Shown here piece after piece: positions 17,244 through 28,369 of a DNA stretch of 57,579 bases. Position numbers and translations under genes: made by a program. A model generated the notes under the pieces. It saw only the letters and a list, made by a program, of their open reading frames with translations, did no database searches and had not been told where the DNA came from. Location: contig NZ_KV786267.1 of assembly GCF_001806875.1 (NCBI RefSeq), positions 303 to 57,881 of the forward strand. The letters run 5' to 3'. Numbering within the stretch: position 1 is the first letter of the stretch; the number at the start of each line of letters is the position of its first letter. Origin of the DNA: Corynebacterium sp. HMSC29G08. GTDB taxonomy: Bacteria > Actinomycetota > Actinomycetes > Mycobacteriales > Mycobacteriaceae.

Positions 17244-17249
17244 AGTCTA
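17244..17249 (-). promoter_or_regulatory. -10 element, leaderless promoter of the ABC-F gene
   Basis: TAGACT on the minus strand, 8 nt before ATG 17235, with no Shine-Dalgarno sequence. Confidence 0.55.
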
Positions 17250-17259
17250 CGACGCACCG

Positions 17260-18261
17260 CTACTTACCCAGCATGAAGGCACCACGAGCAGGCCCGTTGG
17301 CGCTAAAGGACTGATACTCAGGGAATACCTCGCGCACTTTCGTGCGCACGCGCACCGCATGCGCCTCGTCTTTGCACAGCATGGCCACCGTTGGTCCGGA
17401 GCCAGACACGATCGCTCGAAGCGCATGATCGTTGCCAAAGTCCAACACCTCACCGATCTGCGGGCGCAGCAAGCGGGCGGGAAGCTCCATGTCGTTGTGC
17501 AGCGCCGCTGCTAGAGCCTCGGCGCTTCCAAGCAACAGCGCGTCCGTCACCTTGGAGGGATCCAGGTTCGGTGTGAGTTCCGGGTCATCTGCGCGCAGTT
17601 GGTCCAGCTTGGCAAAGCACGCCGCGGTGCTCAGGGTGGTATCTGGGTTCACAAAGACCCACCAGAACTGCAGGTCAGAAGGGATAGGCCGCAGTAGGTC
17701 TCCTCGCCCACGGCCAACTGCGTTGCCGCCTTGCACCGCAAACGGCACATCCGAGCCAAGCCCCACAGCAAGCGAGCTCGTCTGGCGATCAATACCGACC
17801 GGCTCACCGAAGAAGTGCTCAATGTAGTGGTTCGCAGCCAGCAAAGCCGCGGCAGCATCAGCCGAGCCACCCGCCATGCCGCCGGCGATGAACACGGACT
17901 TATCCACCTCAATGCGCACCTTTGGCAGCGCCGGGTGGGTCACGCCTGCGGTGTGGTCACAGTCCGAACGGAAACTACCCACCGCTGCATCCACCGCTTT
18001 CCAGGCGAGGTTGTGGCGGGTGTCAATGTCCTCGGGCAACTCCCCGTCAAACAGCCAGCGCGTGTGAATACTCGACACCACTGACTCCGTGCGCGTGCGC
18101 TCGGCGTTCGGCTCCACCACTAGTCGCACGATCTCGCGCCGGTCAACGGCCTGAAACACCGTCACCAAATCGTGGTATCCGCCATGGGTTGTTTTATCCA
18201 CGCCAAGGTGCAGATTCACCTTCGCGGGCGCCGATGCGGCGAAGGTTTTTGACTCACTCAC
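17260..18261 (-). CDS. ispE: 4-diphosphocytidyl-2-C-methyl-D-erythritol kinase IspE
   Basis: A 333-residue GHMP kinase of the non-mevalonate isoprenoid pathway. Seen motifs are [12 protein letters not shown] (N-terminal strand with the catalytic Lys), the ATP-binding glycine loop [30 protein letters not shown] with the catalytic Asp, and the C-terminal [16 protein letters not shown] 18261 is chosen: GGAG lies about 7 nt upstream, inside the 3' end of ksgA, and the ksgA stop falls just after it, so the genes overlap and are coupled. The rpfB-ksgA-ispE order is conserved in mycobacteria. Confidence 0.93.
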   Translation of the reverse strand: MSESKTFAASAPAKVNLHLGVDKTTHGGYHDLVTVFQAVDRREIVRLVVEPNAERTRTESVVSSIHTRWLFDGELPEDIDTRHNLAWKAVDAAVGSFRSDCDHTAGVTHPALPKVRIEVDKSVFIAGGMAGGSADAAAALLAANHYIEHFFGEPVGIDRQTSSLAVGLGSDVPFAVQGGNAVGRGRGDLLRPIPSDLQFWWVFVNPDTTLSTAACFAKLDQLRADDPELTPNLDPSKVTDALLLGSAEALAAALHNDMELPARLLRPQIGEVLDFGNDHALRAIVSGSGPTVAMLCKDEAHAVRVRTKVREVFPEYQSFSANGPARGAFMLGK

Positions 18262-19117
18262 CGCTATCTCCCATTCGTGCTTCCCCAAGCTTCAAGAAGT
18301 CTTCAACAGACAACGCCTCACCGCGAAGACCTGGGTCAATACCCACGGCGCGCAGCGCCTCCTCCGCGGCAGCCGGCGAGCCGTACATGCCAGACAGCGT
18401 GGAGCGCAGGGTTTTGCGGCGTTGGGCAAACGCCGCGTCCACAAGCGGGAAGAGTTGCTCGCGGAGTGCTGGGGAGTGGTTCCCGTGTACGTCGATACGC
18501 ACAAGCCCCGACTCAATGTTGGGCGCTGGCCAAAACACGTGCTTGCCAATGGTCCCGGCGCGGCGGACGTTGCCATAAAACGAGGCCTTGACGCTGGGTA
18601 CGCCGTAGATCTTCGAGCCCGGTTTAGCGGCCAGGCGGTCGGCCACTTCCTTTTGCACCATCACCAGCACGCGGCGAATCGTGGGAAACTCCGCCAGCAG
18701 GTGCAGAAGCACCGGCACGGACACGTTGTACGGCAAGTTGGCTACCAGGGCAGTTGGTTGCTTGTCTACGTCCCCGCGCACCACCTTCAACGCATCCTTA
18801 TTAATCACCGTCAGGCGATCGGCGTATTCGGGCGCGCGCTCTTGAACCGTCTGCGCAAGACGGCCAGCCAGGCGCGGGTCGATCTCTAATGCAATGACGT
18901 CTTCGACGGTGTCAACCAGACCCAAGGTCAGTGATCCGAGGCCGGGGCCGACTTCCACCACAACGTCGTCAAGCGAAAGCTCCGCGGCAGCAACAATGCG
19001 GCGCACCGTGTTTGGGTTGTGCACGAAGTTTTGCCCAAGCTTTTTCGTTGGGGTGACGTCTAGTTCAGCCGCAAGCTCCCGGATCTCAACGGGGCCCAGC
19101 AGGTGGGAATCTGCCAT
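18254..19117 (-). CDS. ksgA: 16S rRNA dimethyladenosine transferase KsgA/RsmA
   Basis: A 287-residue methyltransferase that dimethylates two adjacent adenines near the 3' end of 16S rRNA. It has [18 protein letters not shown], the SAM-binding [24 protein letters not shown], the catalytic [11 protein letters not shown] (NLPY) and [13 protein letters not shown] 19117 begins right at the conserved N-terminus and has a TAATCT hexamer 6 nt upstream instead of a Shine-Dalgarno sequence, so a leaderless transcript starting in the rpfB-ksgA gap (9 nt) is likely in addition to read-through from rpfB. Confidence 0.95.
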   Translation of the reverse strand: MADSHLLGPVEIRELAAELDVTPTKKLGQNFVHNPNTVRRIVAAAELSLDDVVVEVGPGLGSLTLGLVDTVEDVIALEIDPRLAGRLAQTVQERAPEYADRLTVINKDALKVVRGDVDKQPTALVANLPYNVSVPVLLHLLAEFPTIRRVLVMVQKEVADRLAAKPGSKIYGVPSVKASFYGNVRRAGTIGKHVFWPAPNIESGLVRIDVHGNHSPALREQLFPLVDAAFAQRRKTLRSTLSGMYGSPAAAEEALRAVGIDPGLRGEALSVEDFLKLGEARMGDSGE

Positions 19118-19126
19118 ACGGCGAGA

Positions 19127-20296
<1,170 letters not shown>

Positions 20297-20304
20297 TCAA
20301 GTTT

Positions 20305-21126
20305 TTAGACCCTGTAGACCTGCGAAAACGTCTCCCCTACCTCTTTGGTCACTTGGGTAACATCCACCCCACGAACGTCTGCAAGTGCCAGTGCCGTGTG
20401 GCCGATCAATGACGGCTCATTACGCGCACCCCGAAACGGCTCCGGCGTCATATACGGCGCATCCGTCTCAATGAGGTACTGGCCCGCAGGCACCATTGCC
20501 GCCGCCTCGCGCAGGAAATCATTGCGTTTAAAGGTCACGTTTCCGGCAAAGCTCAGCACATAGCCGCGATCCAGGGCCTCCCGCGCCACCTCTACCGGCG
20601 AGGAGAAGCAGTGCAAGATGACGTGTTTCGGCTGCGGGGCATCCGCAAGAATGCGCATAATCTCCGCGTCCCCCTCGCGATTGTGAATCATCAGCGCCTT
20701 GCCGGATTCCACCGCCAGATCAATGTGCCAGCGAAACACTTCCTCTTGCACATCCAGCGGAGCCGTGCGATCCGGGTCATGCGTAATCCAATAGGTGTCA
20801 ATGCCGGTCTCGCCTACCGCCACACACTTCGGGTCCGCCACCAGCTCCCGAAGGCGTGCGCGGGCAGCGTCATCCACCTCGTGGGCACGCGTCGGGTGCA
20901 CCGCGCACGCAGCAACGACCCCCTCATGGTGCTTGGCTATCTCCAAGGCGGCCTCGGCTTCCGCCAAACCGTCCCCAACCGTGCAGATACGCTCCACGCC
21001 AGCGGCATGGGCGCGGTCCATGAGGTCTTCGGCTGGGTGGGGGCAGCTGGTGAGGTGAGTGTGGGCGTCTATAAGACCGGGGATCTTCTTCGCGGGCTCG
21101 GGAGTGGGTCTGGGCTTTTTGCTCAT
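20305..21126 (-). CDS. tatD: TatD family metal-dependent DNase
   Basis: A 273-residue TIM-barrel metallohydrolase. Metal ligands and family blocks are all present: DAHTHL near the N-terminus, VGETGIDTYW, MIHNREGDAEIM, HCFSSPVEV and ETDAPYMTPEPFRG. TatD proteins are 3'-5' exonucleases or deoxyribonucleases. The N-terminal 12 residues are basic and Pro-rich, then the fold begins. ATG 21126 has no Shine-Dalgarno sequence; it sits 8 nt from a TAGGGT hexamer and only 13 nt from the start codon of the divergent DUF3806 gene. Confidence 0.93.
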   Translation of the reverse strand: MSKKPRPTPEPAKKIPGLIDAHTHLTSCPHPAEDLMDRAHAAGVERICTVGDGLAEAEAALEIAKHHEGVVAACAVHPTRAHEVDDAARARLRELVADPKCVAVGETGIDTYWITHDPDRTAPLDVQEEVFRWHIDLAVESGKALMIHNREGDAEIMRILADAPQPKHVILHCFSSPVEVAREALDRGYVLSFAGNVTFKRNDFLREAAAMVPAGQYLIETDAPYMTPEPFRGARNEPSLIGHTALALADVRGVDVTQVTKEVGETFSQVYRV

Positions 21127-21140
21127 AGAATCCAACCCTA
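21126..21140. promoter_or_regulatory. Interlocked divergent leaderless promoters (tatD / DUF3806 gene)
   Basis: On the plus strand TAGAAT (21126-21131) lies 8 nt before ATG 21140. On the minus strand TAGGGT (21140-21135) lies 8 nt before ATG 21126. Each -10 hexamer shares a base with the other gene's start codon, so both initiate leaderless mRNAs from the same 13-bp gap and should compete for polymerase. Confidence 0.6.
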
Positions 21141-21520
21141 TGGCATTTGAACACATTGACAGCGCCACCCAAACCCAGATCGACCGCGACTTGGCAGAAG
21201 CCATCGGCCGCGGCATTGGCGGAACACCCCAAGATGTGGTGAGCGCGTTTGAGACTGAGCTCGCAGACTTCCTCGCGCTGCCCGCCGACGTGCAGCGCAG
21301 CTTCCCCCGCGGCGAAACCGCCCGTATCTACGGCACCGCACTCGGCCAGGCGCTCGTGCGGGAGGGCTACTCTTGGGCCCTGCTTGTCGACGCCTACGGC
21401 ACCGACCTCGTCGTCCACAAAGACGAAAAGTACACCGCGCCGATGGTTGTGGTGGACCAGCGGTTTGAAGACGAAGAAACCGGGAAACTTACCACGTTTT
21501 TGGAACAGTTCTTGGGCTAG
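21140..21520 (+). CDS. DUF3806-like small protein
   Basis: A 126-residue soluble protein. The central part (ARIYGTALGQALVREGYSWALLVDAYGTDLVV) fits the DUF3806 pattern of a conserved Gly-rich helix followed by a Trp and a D-x-YG strand. No catalytic residues are evident and the molecular role is unknown. ATG 21140 is set by the 8-nt spacing from a TAGAAT hexamer. It ends 11 bp before the convergent metG stop, across a 10-bp tandem duplication. Confidence 0.75.
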   Translation: MAFEHIDSATQTQIDRDLAEAIGRGIGGTPQDVVSAFETELADFLALPADVQRSFPRGETARIYGTALGQALVREGYSWALLVDAYGTDLVVHKDEKYTAPMVVVDQRFEDEETGKLTTFLEQFLG

Positions 21521-21530
21521 CTTGGGCTAG
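21511..21530. repeat. 10-bp tandem duplication at the end of the DUF3806 gene
   Basis: CTTGGGCTAG occurs twice head to tail. The first copy contains the stop codon of the DUF3806 gene; the second adds nothing coding and abuts the metG stop. Confidence 0.85.
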
Positions 21531-23375
21531 CTACTGCACAGGCGCCCACTCCGGACCAGTCTCCCCCAGCTCCGGGTCAAGCTTTGCAATCAGCGGCTGC
21601 GGCTTCGCAAGCTCAGTACCCGGCGTTACCGCAACGCGTCCCCAGGTTGCCTGCTGCTGGGTGTAATCACCGGTGATGACCGGGTATGTCTGGCCCTTCT
21701 CCGGCAGATCAACGCCCACAAGCGTGTAGTCTGCGTCATCCACCACGTCTTCCACCTTCGGCGTTGCAGCCCAGATGCCGGTGCGCCCCAGCGTCTCGTG
21801 GACGCGCTGCGCGATGTGCGGCAAAAACGGGGTGAGCATGGCGTTGCAGTCAGACACCACCTGCAGTGCGGTCCACAGCACCGTGGCTAAGCGCTCACGC
21901 TGCGTGTCATCCTTGGCCAGCTTCCACGGCTCCTGCTCCGCCACGTACGCGTTGGCCTCCCCCACCACGTGCATAATCTTGGTAATCGCGGCCTTGAAGT
22001 GCGCGCGGGCAAGGTCCGCACCAGCGGAAGCAAACGTATCCTCTGCCAGCTTGAGAATCCGGTTGTCACTGTCCTCCAGGGGACCCGGCACCGGCACCTG
22101 GCCAAAGTTCTTATACGCCATGGACACCGTGCGATTGACCAGGTTACCCCAGCCGTTCGCCAGCTCATTGTTCACGCGGCGAACAAACTCGTCCCAGGTG
22201 AAATCCGTGTCATTGTTCTCCGGACCAGCAACGGCAATGAAATAACGCAGCGGATCGGGGCCGAACTCCTTCAGGAAGTCCTTGACGTAAATCACGACAC
22301 CCTTGGAGGAAGAGAACTTAGAACCAGACATGGTCAAAAACTCAGAGGAGACAACCTCCGTCGGCAGGTTCAGCGAGCCCAGCTCGTGCACCTTGCCGCC
22401 CTTTGCACCCTTACCGGCATAGCCGAGCAACTCTGCAGGCCAGATCTGAGAGTGGAAGGTGATGTTGTCCTTACCCATGAAGTAGTAGCCCTCTGTGGTG
22501 GGATCCTGCCAGAAGGTTTTCCACGCCTCCGGGTTGCCAGAGCGCTGTGCCCACTCGATCGAAGCGGACAGGTAGCCAACTACCGCGTCGAACCAAACGT
22601 AGAGCTTCTTCGAGGGGTTATCCTCCCAGCCCTCTACCGGCACTGGGATACCCCAGTCAATGTCGCGCGTCATGGCACGCGGGCGCATATCTTCCAGCAA
22701 GTTCAGGGAGAACTTCAACACGTTCGGACGCCAGTCCTCGCGCTTGGAAAGCCACGCCTCCAGCTCATCGTGCAGCGCCGGCAGATCCAGCAGGAAGTGC
22801 TCGGTTTCTACAAACTCCGGCGTTTCACCGTTGATCTTGGAAACCGGGCTGATCAGATCGGCCGGGTCCAGCTGGTTACCGCAGGTATCGCACTGATCAC
22901 CGCGTGCATCGGTCGCGCCACAGATCGGGCAGGTGCCCTCAATGTAGCGGTCCGGAAGCGTACGGCCCGTCGACGGCGAGATCGCGCCCTGGGTGGTTTC
23001 TTTCACCATGTAGCCGTTTTCGTACAGGCCCTTGAACAGCTCCTGGACTACGGCGTAGTGGTTGCGGGTGGTGGTGCGGGTGAACAGGTCATAGCTCAGA
23101 CCCAAACCCGCCAGGTCTTCCACAATCTGGCGGTTGTAGCGGTCCGCGAGCTCCTTGACAGTCACGCCTTCTTTGTCCGCCTGCACCAGAAGCGGAGTGC
23201 CGTGCTCATCTGTGCCGGAGACCATCAGCACGTTCTTGCCGGTCATTCGCTGGTAGCGAGCGAATACGTCCGATGGGACACCGAAGCCAGCTACGTGGCC
23301 GATGTGGCGTGGTCCGTTCGCGTACGGCCATGCCACGCACACAAGAACATTCTGATTGGTCTGCTCAGCACTCAT
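21531..23375 (-). CDS. metG: Methionyl-tRNA synthetase
   Basis: A 614-residue class I aminoacyl-tRNA synthetase charging tRNA-Met. The HIGH motif is HIGH in [10 protein letters not shown], the KMSKS loop is KFSSSKG, and the connective domain has a zinc knuckle ([17 protein letters not shown]). There is no C-terminal EMAP-like tRNA-binding domain, as in other actinobacterial forms of this length. ATG 23375 has no Shine-Dalgarno sequence but a TATGCT hexamer 8 nt upstream. No T-box leader precedes it; the gap to the upstream betP gene is 23 nt. Confidence 0.96.
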   Translation of the reverse strand: MSAEQTNQNVLVCVAWPYANGPRHIGHVAGFGVPSDVFARYQRMTGKNVLMVSGTDEHGTPLLVQADKEGVTVKELADRYNRQIVEDLAGLGLSYDLFTRTTTRNHYAVVQELFKGLYENGYMVKETTQGAISPSTGRTLPDRYIEGTCPICGATDARGDQCDTCGNQLDPADLISPVSKINGETPEFVETEHFLLDLPALHDELEAWLSKREDWRPNVLKFSLNLLEDMRPRAMTRDIDWGIPVPVEGWEDNPSKKLYVWFDAVVGYLSASIEWAQRSGNPEAWKTFWQDPTTEGYYFMGKDNITFHSQIWPAELLGYAGKGAKGGKVHELGSLNLPTEVVSSEFLTMSGSKFSSSKGVVIYVKDFLKEFGPDPLRYFIAVAGPENNDTDFTWDEFVRRVNNELANGWGNLVNRTVSMAYKNFGQVPVPGPLEDSDNRILKLAEDTFASAGADLARAHFKAAITKIMHVVGEANAYVAEQEPWKLAKDDTQRERLATVLWTALQVVSDCNAMLTPFLPHIAQRVHETLGRTGIWAATPKVEDVVDDADYTLVGVDLPEKGQTYPVITGDYTQQQATWGRVAVTPGTELAKPQPLIAKLDPELGETGPEWAPVQ

Positions 23376-23383
23376 GACTTCAC

Positions 23384-23389
23384 AGCATA
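23384..23389 (-). promoter_or_regulatory. -10 element, leaderless promoter of metG
   Basis: TATGCT on the minus strand, 8 nt before ATG 23375, lying in the 23-nt gap after betP. Confidence 0.5.
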
Positions 23390-23398
23390 ATGAACGCG

Positions 23399-25153
23399 CT
23401 ACTTACGGTTGCGCGGGGTAAGCATTTGTTTGACTTGCTTACGCCGTTCCTCAAACTCCTGCTGGTCCAAAAGCGCGCGGCGCTCAATTGCCAACTTACG
23501 TTGGAAGCGCTCCTGCTCCTTCTTAGCCACGTAAATCGTGTCATTAGACACGTCTTTAACAATGGCAAACATCAGGGCAACCAGGATGACCAAAAATGGC
23601 GACGCTGCAACAATGGTCACACTCTGCAGCGCGTTGAGCGTATCTGCGCCACCACGGGTCAGCATGGTCAAACCAACAGTTGCGGTTGCAATGCCCCACA
23701 GTGCAGACAGCAATGGCTTCGGAGTGGTCTGCCCGTCTTGGGACAGGGACGCCATCACGGTAGACGCCGAGTCAGCGGAAGTAATGAAGAACGTACCCAG
23801 AAGAACCACGGCGAAGATACCCATGAAGAAGCCACCCGGCAGGGTATGCAGCAGGTTGAACAGCTGCTGCTCATTGCTATCGCCAGCAATGGAGTTACCC
23901 AGCTGCTCAAATTTGATGGCGGTGCCACCGAAGATGCAGAACCACAGAGTGGAAAGGCCGGACGGGACTAAAAGCACCCCAAGGCAGAACTCGCGGATGG
24001 TACGGCCACGGGAGATACGTGCCAGGAAGGTACCAACGAAGGGTGCCCAGGATGCCCACCATGCCCAGTAGAAAATGGTCCACCCAGAGAGGAACTCGCC
24101 GGCGCTGCCGTCAGCGCTCTCCGCAGTGCGGGCTGCCATCTCGAAGAACTGCTGCAGGTACATACCGATAGAGGTAGGCACCAGGTTCAAGATGGCCACG
24201 GTCGGGCCGAAAACGAACACAAAGATAGCCAGCAGCGCAGCAACAACCATGTTGAAGTTAGACAGCCACTGAATGCCTTTGCCCACACCGGACATGGCGG
24301 AAAGCAAAAACGCCAACGTCAATACGGTAACGATGCCCACGATCAGCTTGCTAGACGGGCTTTCCACAAAGCCGGAAGCTTCCAAACCGGAAGAGATCTG
24401 CACCGCACCCAAGCCCAAAGAGCAGGCGGTACCGAAGATAGTGGCAAAAATGGCAAAGCCGTCAATGAGCTTGCCCAGCCAGCCGTTTGCACGGTCCTGA
24501 CCAATCAACGGCACAAATGTCGAAGACAACAGCTGCTTACGTCCCAAACGGAACGTGGAGTAAGCAATAGCCAAGCCCACCACGGCATACAGCGCCCACG
24601 GGTGCAATGTCCAGTGGAACATTGTCTGTGACATAGCCGTGCCCACTTCGTGGGGCTCGTGCCCTGGCACTCCATTGATGTACATGGACAGGGGCTCGGA
24701 TGCGCCGAAGAACATCAGACCGATACCCATACCGGCTGCGAACATCATGGCAATCCAGGAAGAGGTACGAAACTCTGGTTGCTCATCACTAGCACCCAAA
24801 CGAATCGAACCGAACTTGGAAAATGCAATCACAAAAATAAACACCACAAACGCGGTGCCGAAGAAAATGAAGGCCCAACCGAAGTTGTCCAACACCCACG
24901 CAAACGCATTGTTCGCAAACTCCGTGAAAGCTTCACTTGCCGTCAGCGCCCAGCCGACTACCGCGGCGACAATCAGCGCCACGGGAATCACAATGGGCCA
25001 AGAAATGGGGGCGCCGGTTTTCTCCGACTCCATCTCCACATGGTCCTCGGGGGTTTTCGCTTCAGGAAGTTCACCGCGTTGGTCCGCGATGATCATGCTT
25101 GCTAGTTCACCTGTAGCTGACGTCTCTGTCGGATTGGCGTCAGGCTGCGACAT
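23399..25153 (-). CDS. betP: BCCT family betaine transporter (BetP-like)
   Basis: A 584-residue sodium-coupled compatible-solute transporter with twelve predicted membrane helices. The glycine-rich transport motif [16 protein letters not shown] and the BCCT signature region [29 protein letters not shown] are intact. The acidic N-terminal tail (about 45 residues) and the basic helical C-terminal tail ([16 protein letters not shown] onward) match the osmosensing tails of BetP. The position between rsmI and metG is that of betP in C. glutamicum as I recall. Substrate is inferred; EctP- or LcoP-like specificity is possible. AAGGAG lies 5 nt before ATG 25153. Confidence 0.85.
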   Translation of the reverse strand: MSQPDANPTETSATGELASMIIADQRGELPEAKTPEDHVEMESEKTGAPISWPIVIPVALIVAAVVGWALTASEAFTEFANNAFAWVLDNFGWAFIFFGTAFVVFIFVIAFSKFGSIRLGASDEQPEFRTSSWIAMMFAAGMGIGLMFFGASEPLSMYINGVPGHEPHEVGTAMSQTMFHWTLHPWALYAVVGLAIAYSTFRLGRKQLLSSTFVPLIGQDRANGWLGKLIDGFAIFATIFGTACSLGLGAVQISSGLEASGFVESPSSKLIVGIVTVLTLAFLLSAMSGVGKGIQWLSNFNMVVAALLAIFVFVFGPTVAILNLVPTSIGMYLQQFFEMAARTAESADGSAGEFLSGWTIFYWAWWASWAPFVGTFLARISRGRTIREFCLGVLLVPSGLSTLWFCIFGGTAIKFEQLGNSIAGDSNEQQLFNLLHTLPGGFFMGIFAVVLLGTFFITSADSASTVMASLSQDGQTTPKPLLSALWGIATATVGLTMLTRGGADTLNALQSVTIVAASPFLVILVALMFAIVKDVSNDTIYVAKKEQERFQRKLAIERRALLDQQEFEERRKQVKQMLTPRNRK

Positions 25154-25214
25154 GCGTGCTCCTTACTACACAATTGAGATAATCATTGAACCCCACGACA
25201 GTACATGAGATTTC

Positions 25215-26087
25215 TCAGGTTCGGGAGTTGAGCGTGGCGTCGTAAAGCAAACTGCCCTTGATCCCGTGTGCCTTAGCAACGTCTCTAGCTGCATCTTTCA
25301 TGCGCTCGCCGGCATCGACGCGGCGCAGAACTTCGCCAACCAAATCTTCCGGCTCAGGCGCGGCGGCTCTGCCTCCCTCAATCACCACTGTGATTTCCCC
25401 GCGAACGCCCTGTGAGGCCCACTGCGCAAGCTCCCCCAGCGACGCACGCTTGACTTCCTCGTACGTCTTCGTCAGCTCACGGCACACCGCGGCGCGACGC
25501 TCCGTGCCCAAAACACGCGCGCAGTCTTCAAGCGTTGCCGCGATGCGATGCGGGGATTCGAAGAAGCACACCGCGCGACGCTCCCCCACCAATGACTGCA
25601 GCCAGGTTTCGCGGGCGCCGGGTTTGCGGGGCGCGAAGCCGTCGAAAATAAAATGCCCAACATTCAGGCCTGACAGCGCAAGCGCCGTGGTTGCCGCTGA
25701 GGGGCCTGGGATACACGTCACCGGCACCTCCGCATCGTGCGCGGCAGCCACCAGTGCAAGACCAGGGTCAGAAACAATAGGCATACCGGCATCCGTAACC
25801 ACCAGCACGGTGCCAGTACGCGCCGCGGCAAGAAGCTCCTCCCGGCGAGCCTGCTCATTGTGGTCAAAGTTGGACACAAAACGCCCGCGCGGATGTACAT
25901 CGAGAGCGGCAGCCAGGTTCTTTGCCCGGCGCGTGTCTTCAGCCGCGATCACATCGGCCTGGGCGAGGGCTACGCGCAGGCGATCGGAAGCATCTCCAAT
26001 ATTGCCCAGCGGGGTTGCCGCAAGTACAACACCGTGCGGGGGCAAAGTTTGAGCAGATGTGTCTTCAGTAGTGGGGTGAGCAGCCAT
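25215..26087 (-). CDS. rsmI: 16S rRNA 2'-O-methyltransferase RsmI
   Basis: A 290-residue tetrapyrrole-methylase-fold enzyme that methylates the ribose of C1402 in 16S rRNA. Diagnostic blocks are LAATPLGNIGDASDRLR, VIAAEDTRRAKNLAAAL, VTDAGMPIVSDPGLALV, CIPGPSAATTALALSGL and FESPHRIAATLEDC. ATG 26087 has a TAGAGT hexamer 8 nt upstream and no Shine-Dalgarno sequence. It is divergent from pmt, an order conserved from corynebacteria to mycobacteria. Confidence 0.94.
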   Translation of the reverse strand: MAAHPTTEDTSAQTLPPHGVVLAATPLGNIGDASDRLRVALAQADVIAAEDTRRAKNLAAALDVHPRGRFVSNFDHNEQARREELLAAARTGTVLVVTDAGMPIVSDPGLALVAAAHDAEVPVTCIPGPSAATTALALSGLNVGHFIFDGFAPRKPGARETWLQSLVGERRAVCFFESPHRIAATLEDCARVLGTERRAAVCRELTKTYEEVKRASLGELAQWASQGVRGEITVVIEGGRAAAPEPEDLVGEVLRRVDAGERMKDAARDVAKAHGIKGSLLYDATLNSRT

Positions 26088-26095
26088 AACCCATC

Positions 26096-26101
26096 ACTCT
26101 A
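26096..26101 (-). promoter_or_regulatory. -10 element, leaderless promoter of rsmI
   Basis: TAGAGT on the minus strand, 8 nt before ATG 26087. Confidence 0.55.
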
Positions 26102-26126
26102 CTTCGGTGGGCGTGTGCTCAGCAGC

Positions 26127-26132
26127 TAATAT
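26127..26132 (+). promoter_or_regulatory. -10 element, leaderless promoter of pmt
   Basis: TAATAT, 7 nt before GTG 26140. It decides the start: the in-frame TTG-type start at 26107 would lie upstream of the transcript. Confidence 0.55.
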
Positions 26133-26139
26133 CCTTCCC

Positions 26140-27723
26140 GTGACTATCACTTCGCCCGTACGCCCGTATCGCCGCAACCGTCCTGCACCCGGCGCGCCGG
26201 TGACCGTTCCGTGGACGCGCCGCGACACGATCGCCGCCAGCGTGATCGGCATGCTTGCGCTGTTTACGCGCTTTTTGGGCCTGACCGTGCCTACGGGCTC
26301 GGGCACGCCGGTGTTTGATGAGAAACACTATGTACCGCAGGGCTGGGACATGGTACGAAGCTCCTTCAACCCGGTACTCGGCGGCATTGAGTCCAACCCC
26401 GGCTACGGCCTGGTCGTGCACCCGCCGCTGGGCAAGCAGCTGCTGGCCATAGGCGAGTCCCTGTTTGGCTACACGCCGCTGGGTTGGCGTTTACTCACCG
26501 CACTGTTTGGTGCGGGCGTGGTTGTGCTGACCTTTTTGCTTGCGCGCCGCGTGAGCCAGTCCACCGCCATTGGCACGCTCGCTGGAGCTATTGCGCTTTT
26601 CGACGGTGTATTGCTCGTCTCCGCTAAATTCGGCATGTTGGACATTTTCCAAGTCCTGTTCATCGTGGCCGCCTCCTGGACCCTAGCGGGAGATATGCGC
26701 CAAATTCATCAGCGTTGGCATAACGCGTGGCTATCTGGTGAGGTTGCCGCTGCTGGTCCGCTTGGCCCACGGGTTGGGTACCGCTGGTGGCGTTTTGCAA
26801 CCGGCGTGCTGCTGGGTCTGGCATTGTCCGTAAAATGGTCCGGCCTGTATTACATTGCGTTTTTCGGCCTTTTGGGTTCCTTTTGGGATCTGTGGCTGCG
26901 CAAGCGTTACGGGGTGGAAAAGCCGCTGGCAGGCGCACTGCTCAAGGACGTGCTCCCGGCGCTGGCGTCCATCGTGTTGCTGCCCGCACTGCTCTACATC
27001 TGGTCCTGGCGCGCATGGTTCGCCTCTGAAACCTCCGTCTACCGCCACTCTGTGGCAGACGGCACCATTGCAAACAGTGAGTGGGCGTGGCTTGAAAGCC
27101 TGCCTGATTCTGTGGCGGGCTGGCTCTACTACCACTTCTCCGTGCTGAACTTCCACGGCTCACTCACCTCTTCCTCGGGGCATTCGCACCCTTGGGATTC
27201 CAAGCCGTGGGCGTGGCTGGTTGGCGCGCGCCCAATTCTCTATTACTCCACCACCGATATTGAGTGCGGTGATGGCGGCACCTGCCGCGAGATGATCTAC
27301 CTGTTTGGCACCCCAGTGATCTGGTGGCTGACGGTGCCGGTGCTGCTGTGGGCACTGTGGGTGTGGGTCACACGCCGGGACCTGCGCGTGATGGTTCCGG
27401 TGATTGCCTGGATGGCTGGCTTTGTGCCGTGGCTGGCCGCGTTTGACCGCCAGATGTACTTCTTCTACGCCACCGCCCTTGTGCCATTTACCGCTGTGCT
27501 TATCGCCTTGGTGTTGGGAAATATTTCCCAGCGCGGGGAGATAGTGAACAAGCCGTGGGTGCTCAAGCTTGCAGGCCAGCCAATGCGTACCGGCCAGCTG
27601 GCCGTGGTGGGTTACATGGCGCTTGTTGCGGCAGCGTTTGTGTACTGGTCCCCGCTGTTTTACGGCTTCATGGTGCCGGAAGGCTACTACCAGTCCATCA
27701 TGTGGCTGCCTAGCTGGAAGTAG
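26140..27723 (+). CDS. pmt: Protein O-mannosyltransferase Pmt (GT39)
   Basis: A 527-residue multispan GT39 enzyme that transfers mannose from polyprenyl-phosphate-mannose to Ser/Thr of exported proteins. The first external loop has the catalytic acidic pair in VFDEKHYVPQGWDM (about residues 58-70), followed by VHPPLGKQLLAIGE. About ten or eleven hydrophobic segments follow, with an external loop (SSSGHSHPWDSKPWAWL) typical of bacterial Pmt. GTG 26140 is chosen over 26107 because a TAATAT hexamer lies 7 nt before it. The surface proteins with Ser/Thr/Pro-rich stretches in this window are plausible substrates, which is inference. Confidence 0.93.
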   Translation: MTITSPVRPYRRNRPAPGAPVTVPWTRRDTIAASVIGMLALFTRFLGLTVPTGSGTPVFDEKHYVPQGWDMVRSSFNPVLGGIESNPGYGLVVHPPLGKQLLAIGESLFGYTPLGWRLLTALFGAGVVVLTFLLARRVSQSTAIGTLAGAIALFDGVLLVSAKFGMLDIFQVLFIVAASWTLAGDMRQIHQRWHNAWLSGEVAAAGPLGPRVGYRWWRFATGVLLGLALSVKWSGLYYIAFFGLLGSFWDLWLRKRYGVEKPLAGALLKDVLPALASIVLLPALLYIWSWRAWFASETSVYRHSVADGTIANSEWAWLESLPDSVAGWLYYHFSVLNFHGSLTSSSGHSHPWDSKPWAWLVGARPILYYSTTDIECGDGGTCREMIYLFGTPVIWWLTVPVLLWALWVWVTRRDLRVMVPVIAWMAGFVPWLAAFDRQMYFFYATALVPFTAVLIALVLGNISQRGEIVNKPWVLKLAGQPMRTGQLAVVGYMALVAAAFVYWSPLFYGFMVPEGYYQSIMWLPSWK

Positions 27724-27733
27724 GTTTTGGCGG

Positions 27734-28369
27734 CTAGTACGGGTTGGCGCTGAGATAGGACCAAGCGCGGCGCACTTCGATACCGCGGTCGGCCACCCAC
27801 GTCCACACCAGTGCAAGCGCGCTGACAAGCGGAATAACAATGCCGTCGAAACCGAATTCCCCGGTGCCCATAATGGCGTCGCGCACAGCAAAGCCCACCG
27901 TGAAGGTGAACATAGTGCCCACCACCAACAGCACTCCAGGTACCTGGGAGGGACGCCAAGCGCACAGGCCCAACGCCGTTGCCACGCCAAGGCGCACGGC
28001 GGCAAAGGATGTCACCATCGGGTCCGTCGTCGCAGCCACTACAGCCTGCACCGCCCAGGCAAGCCACACTATGGCCATCGCCACAAGCGCAACACGTCCG
28101 ATAGCCAGCGTGACCATTCGGCGCTGTTCCAACTTGCGCCACGGATCATTGACCCCGGCCAAAATAACGTCATTCAGGTTCGGCGGAGCCGATGTGCGCC
28201 CAACGTCCCTCAGCTGCATCTGGCTGCGAAGCCGGAGCGCTTCGTCCCAAAACTGCTGACATTGCAGGCACTGCGCAAGGTGAGCGTCGATCACTTCGTT
28301 TTCCAGCGCAGCATCTTCCCCGTCCAGACGCGCTGACAGTGCAGACTGGATCTCTTGGTGGCTAATCAT
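27734..28369 (-). CDS. zf-HC2 membrane protein (anti-sigma-factor-like, orphan)
   Basis: A 211-residue protein. The N-terminal cytoplasmic part carries a zf-HC2 zinc motif, AHLAQCLQCQQFW (His-x3-Cys-x2-Cys), as in RsrA/RskA-type anti-sigma factors. About five hydrophobic segments follow (from ALVAMAIVWLAWAV to VSALALVWTWVA). No sigma factor gene is adjacent, so any partner is encoded elsewhere. ATG 28369 overlaps the last 8 bp of the DoxX gene, implying coupled translation. The function in this operon is not known to me. Confidence 0.78.
   Translation of the reverse strand: MISHQEIQSALSARLDGEDAALENEVIDAHLAQCLQCQQFWDEALRLRSQMQLRDVGRTSAPPNLNDVILAGVNDPWRKLEQRRMVTLAIGRVALVAMAIVWLAWAVQAVVAATTDPMVTSFAAVRLGVATALGLCAWRPSQVPGVLLVVGTMFTFTVGFAVRDAIMGTGEFGFDGIVIPLVSALALVWTWVADRGIEVRRAWSYLSANPY

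Noticed and set aside
23376..23398. T-box leader for metG
   Set aside because: Only 23 nt separate metG from betP, and the spacing of TATGCT points to a leaderless start.
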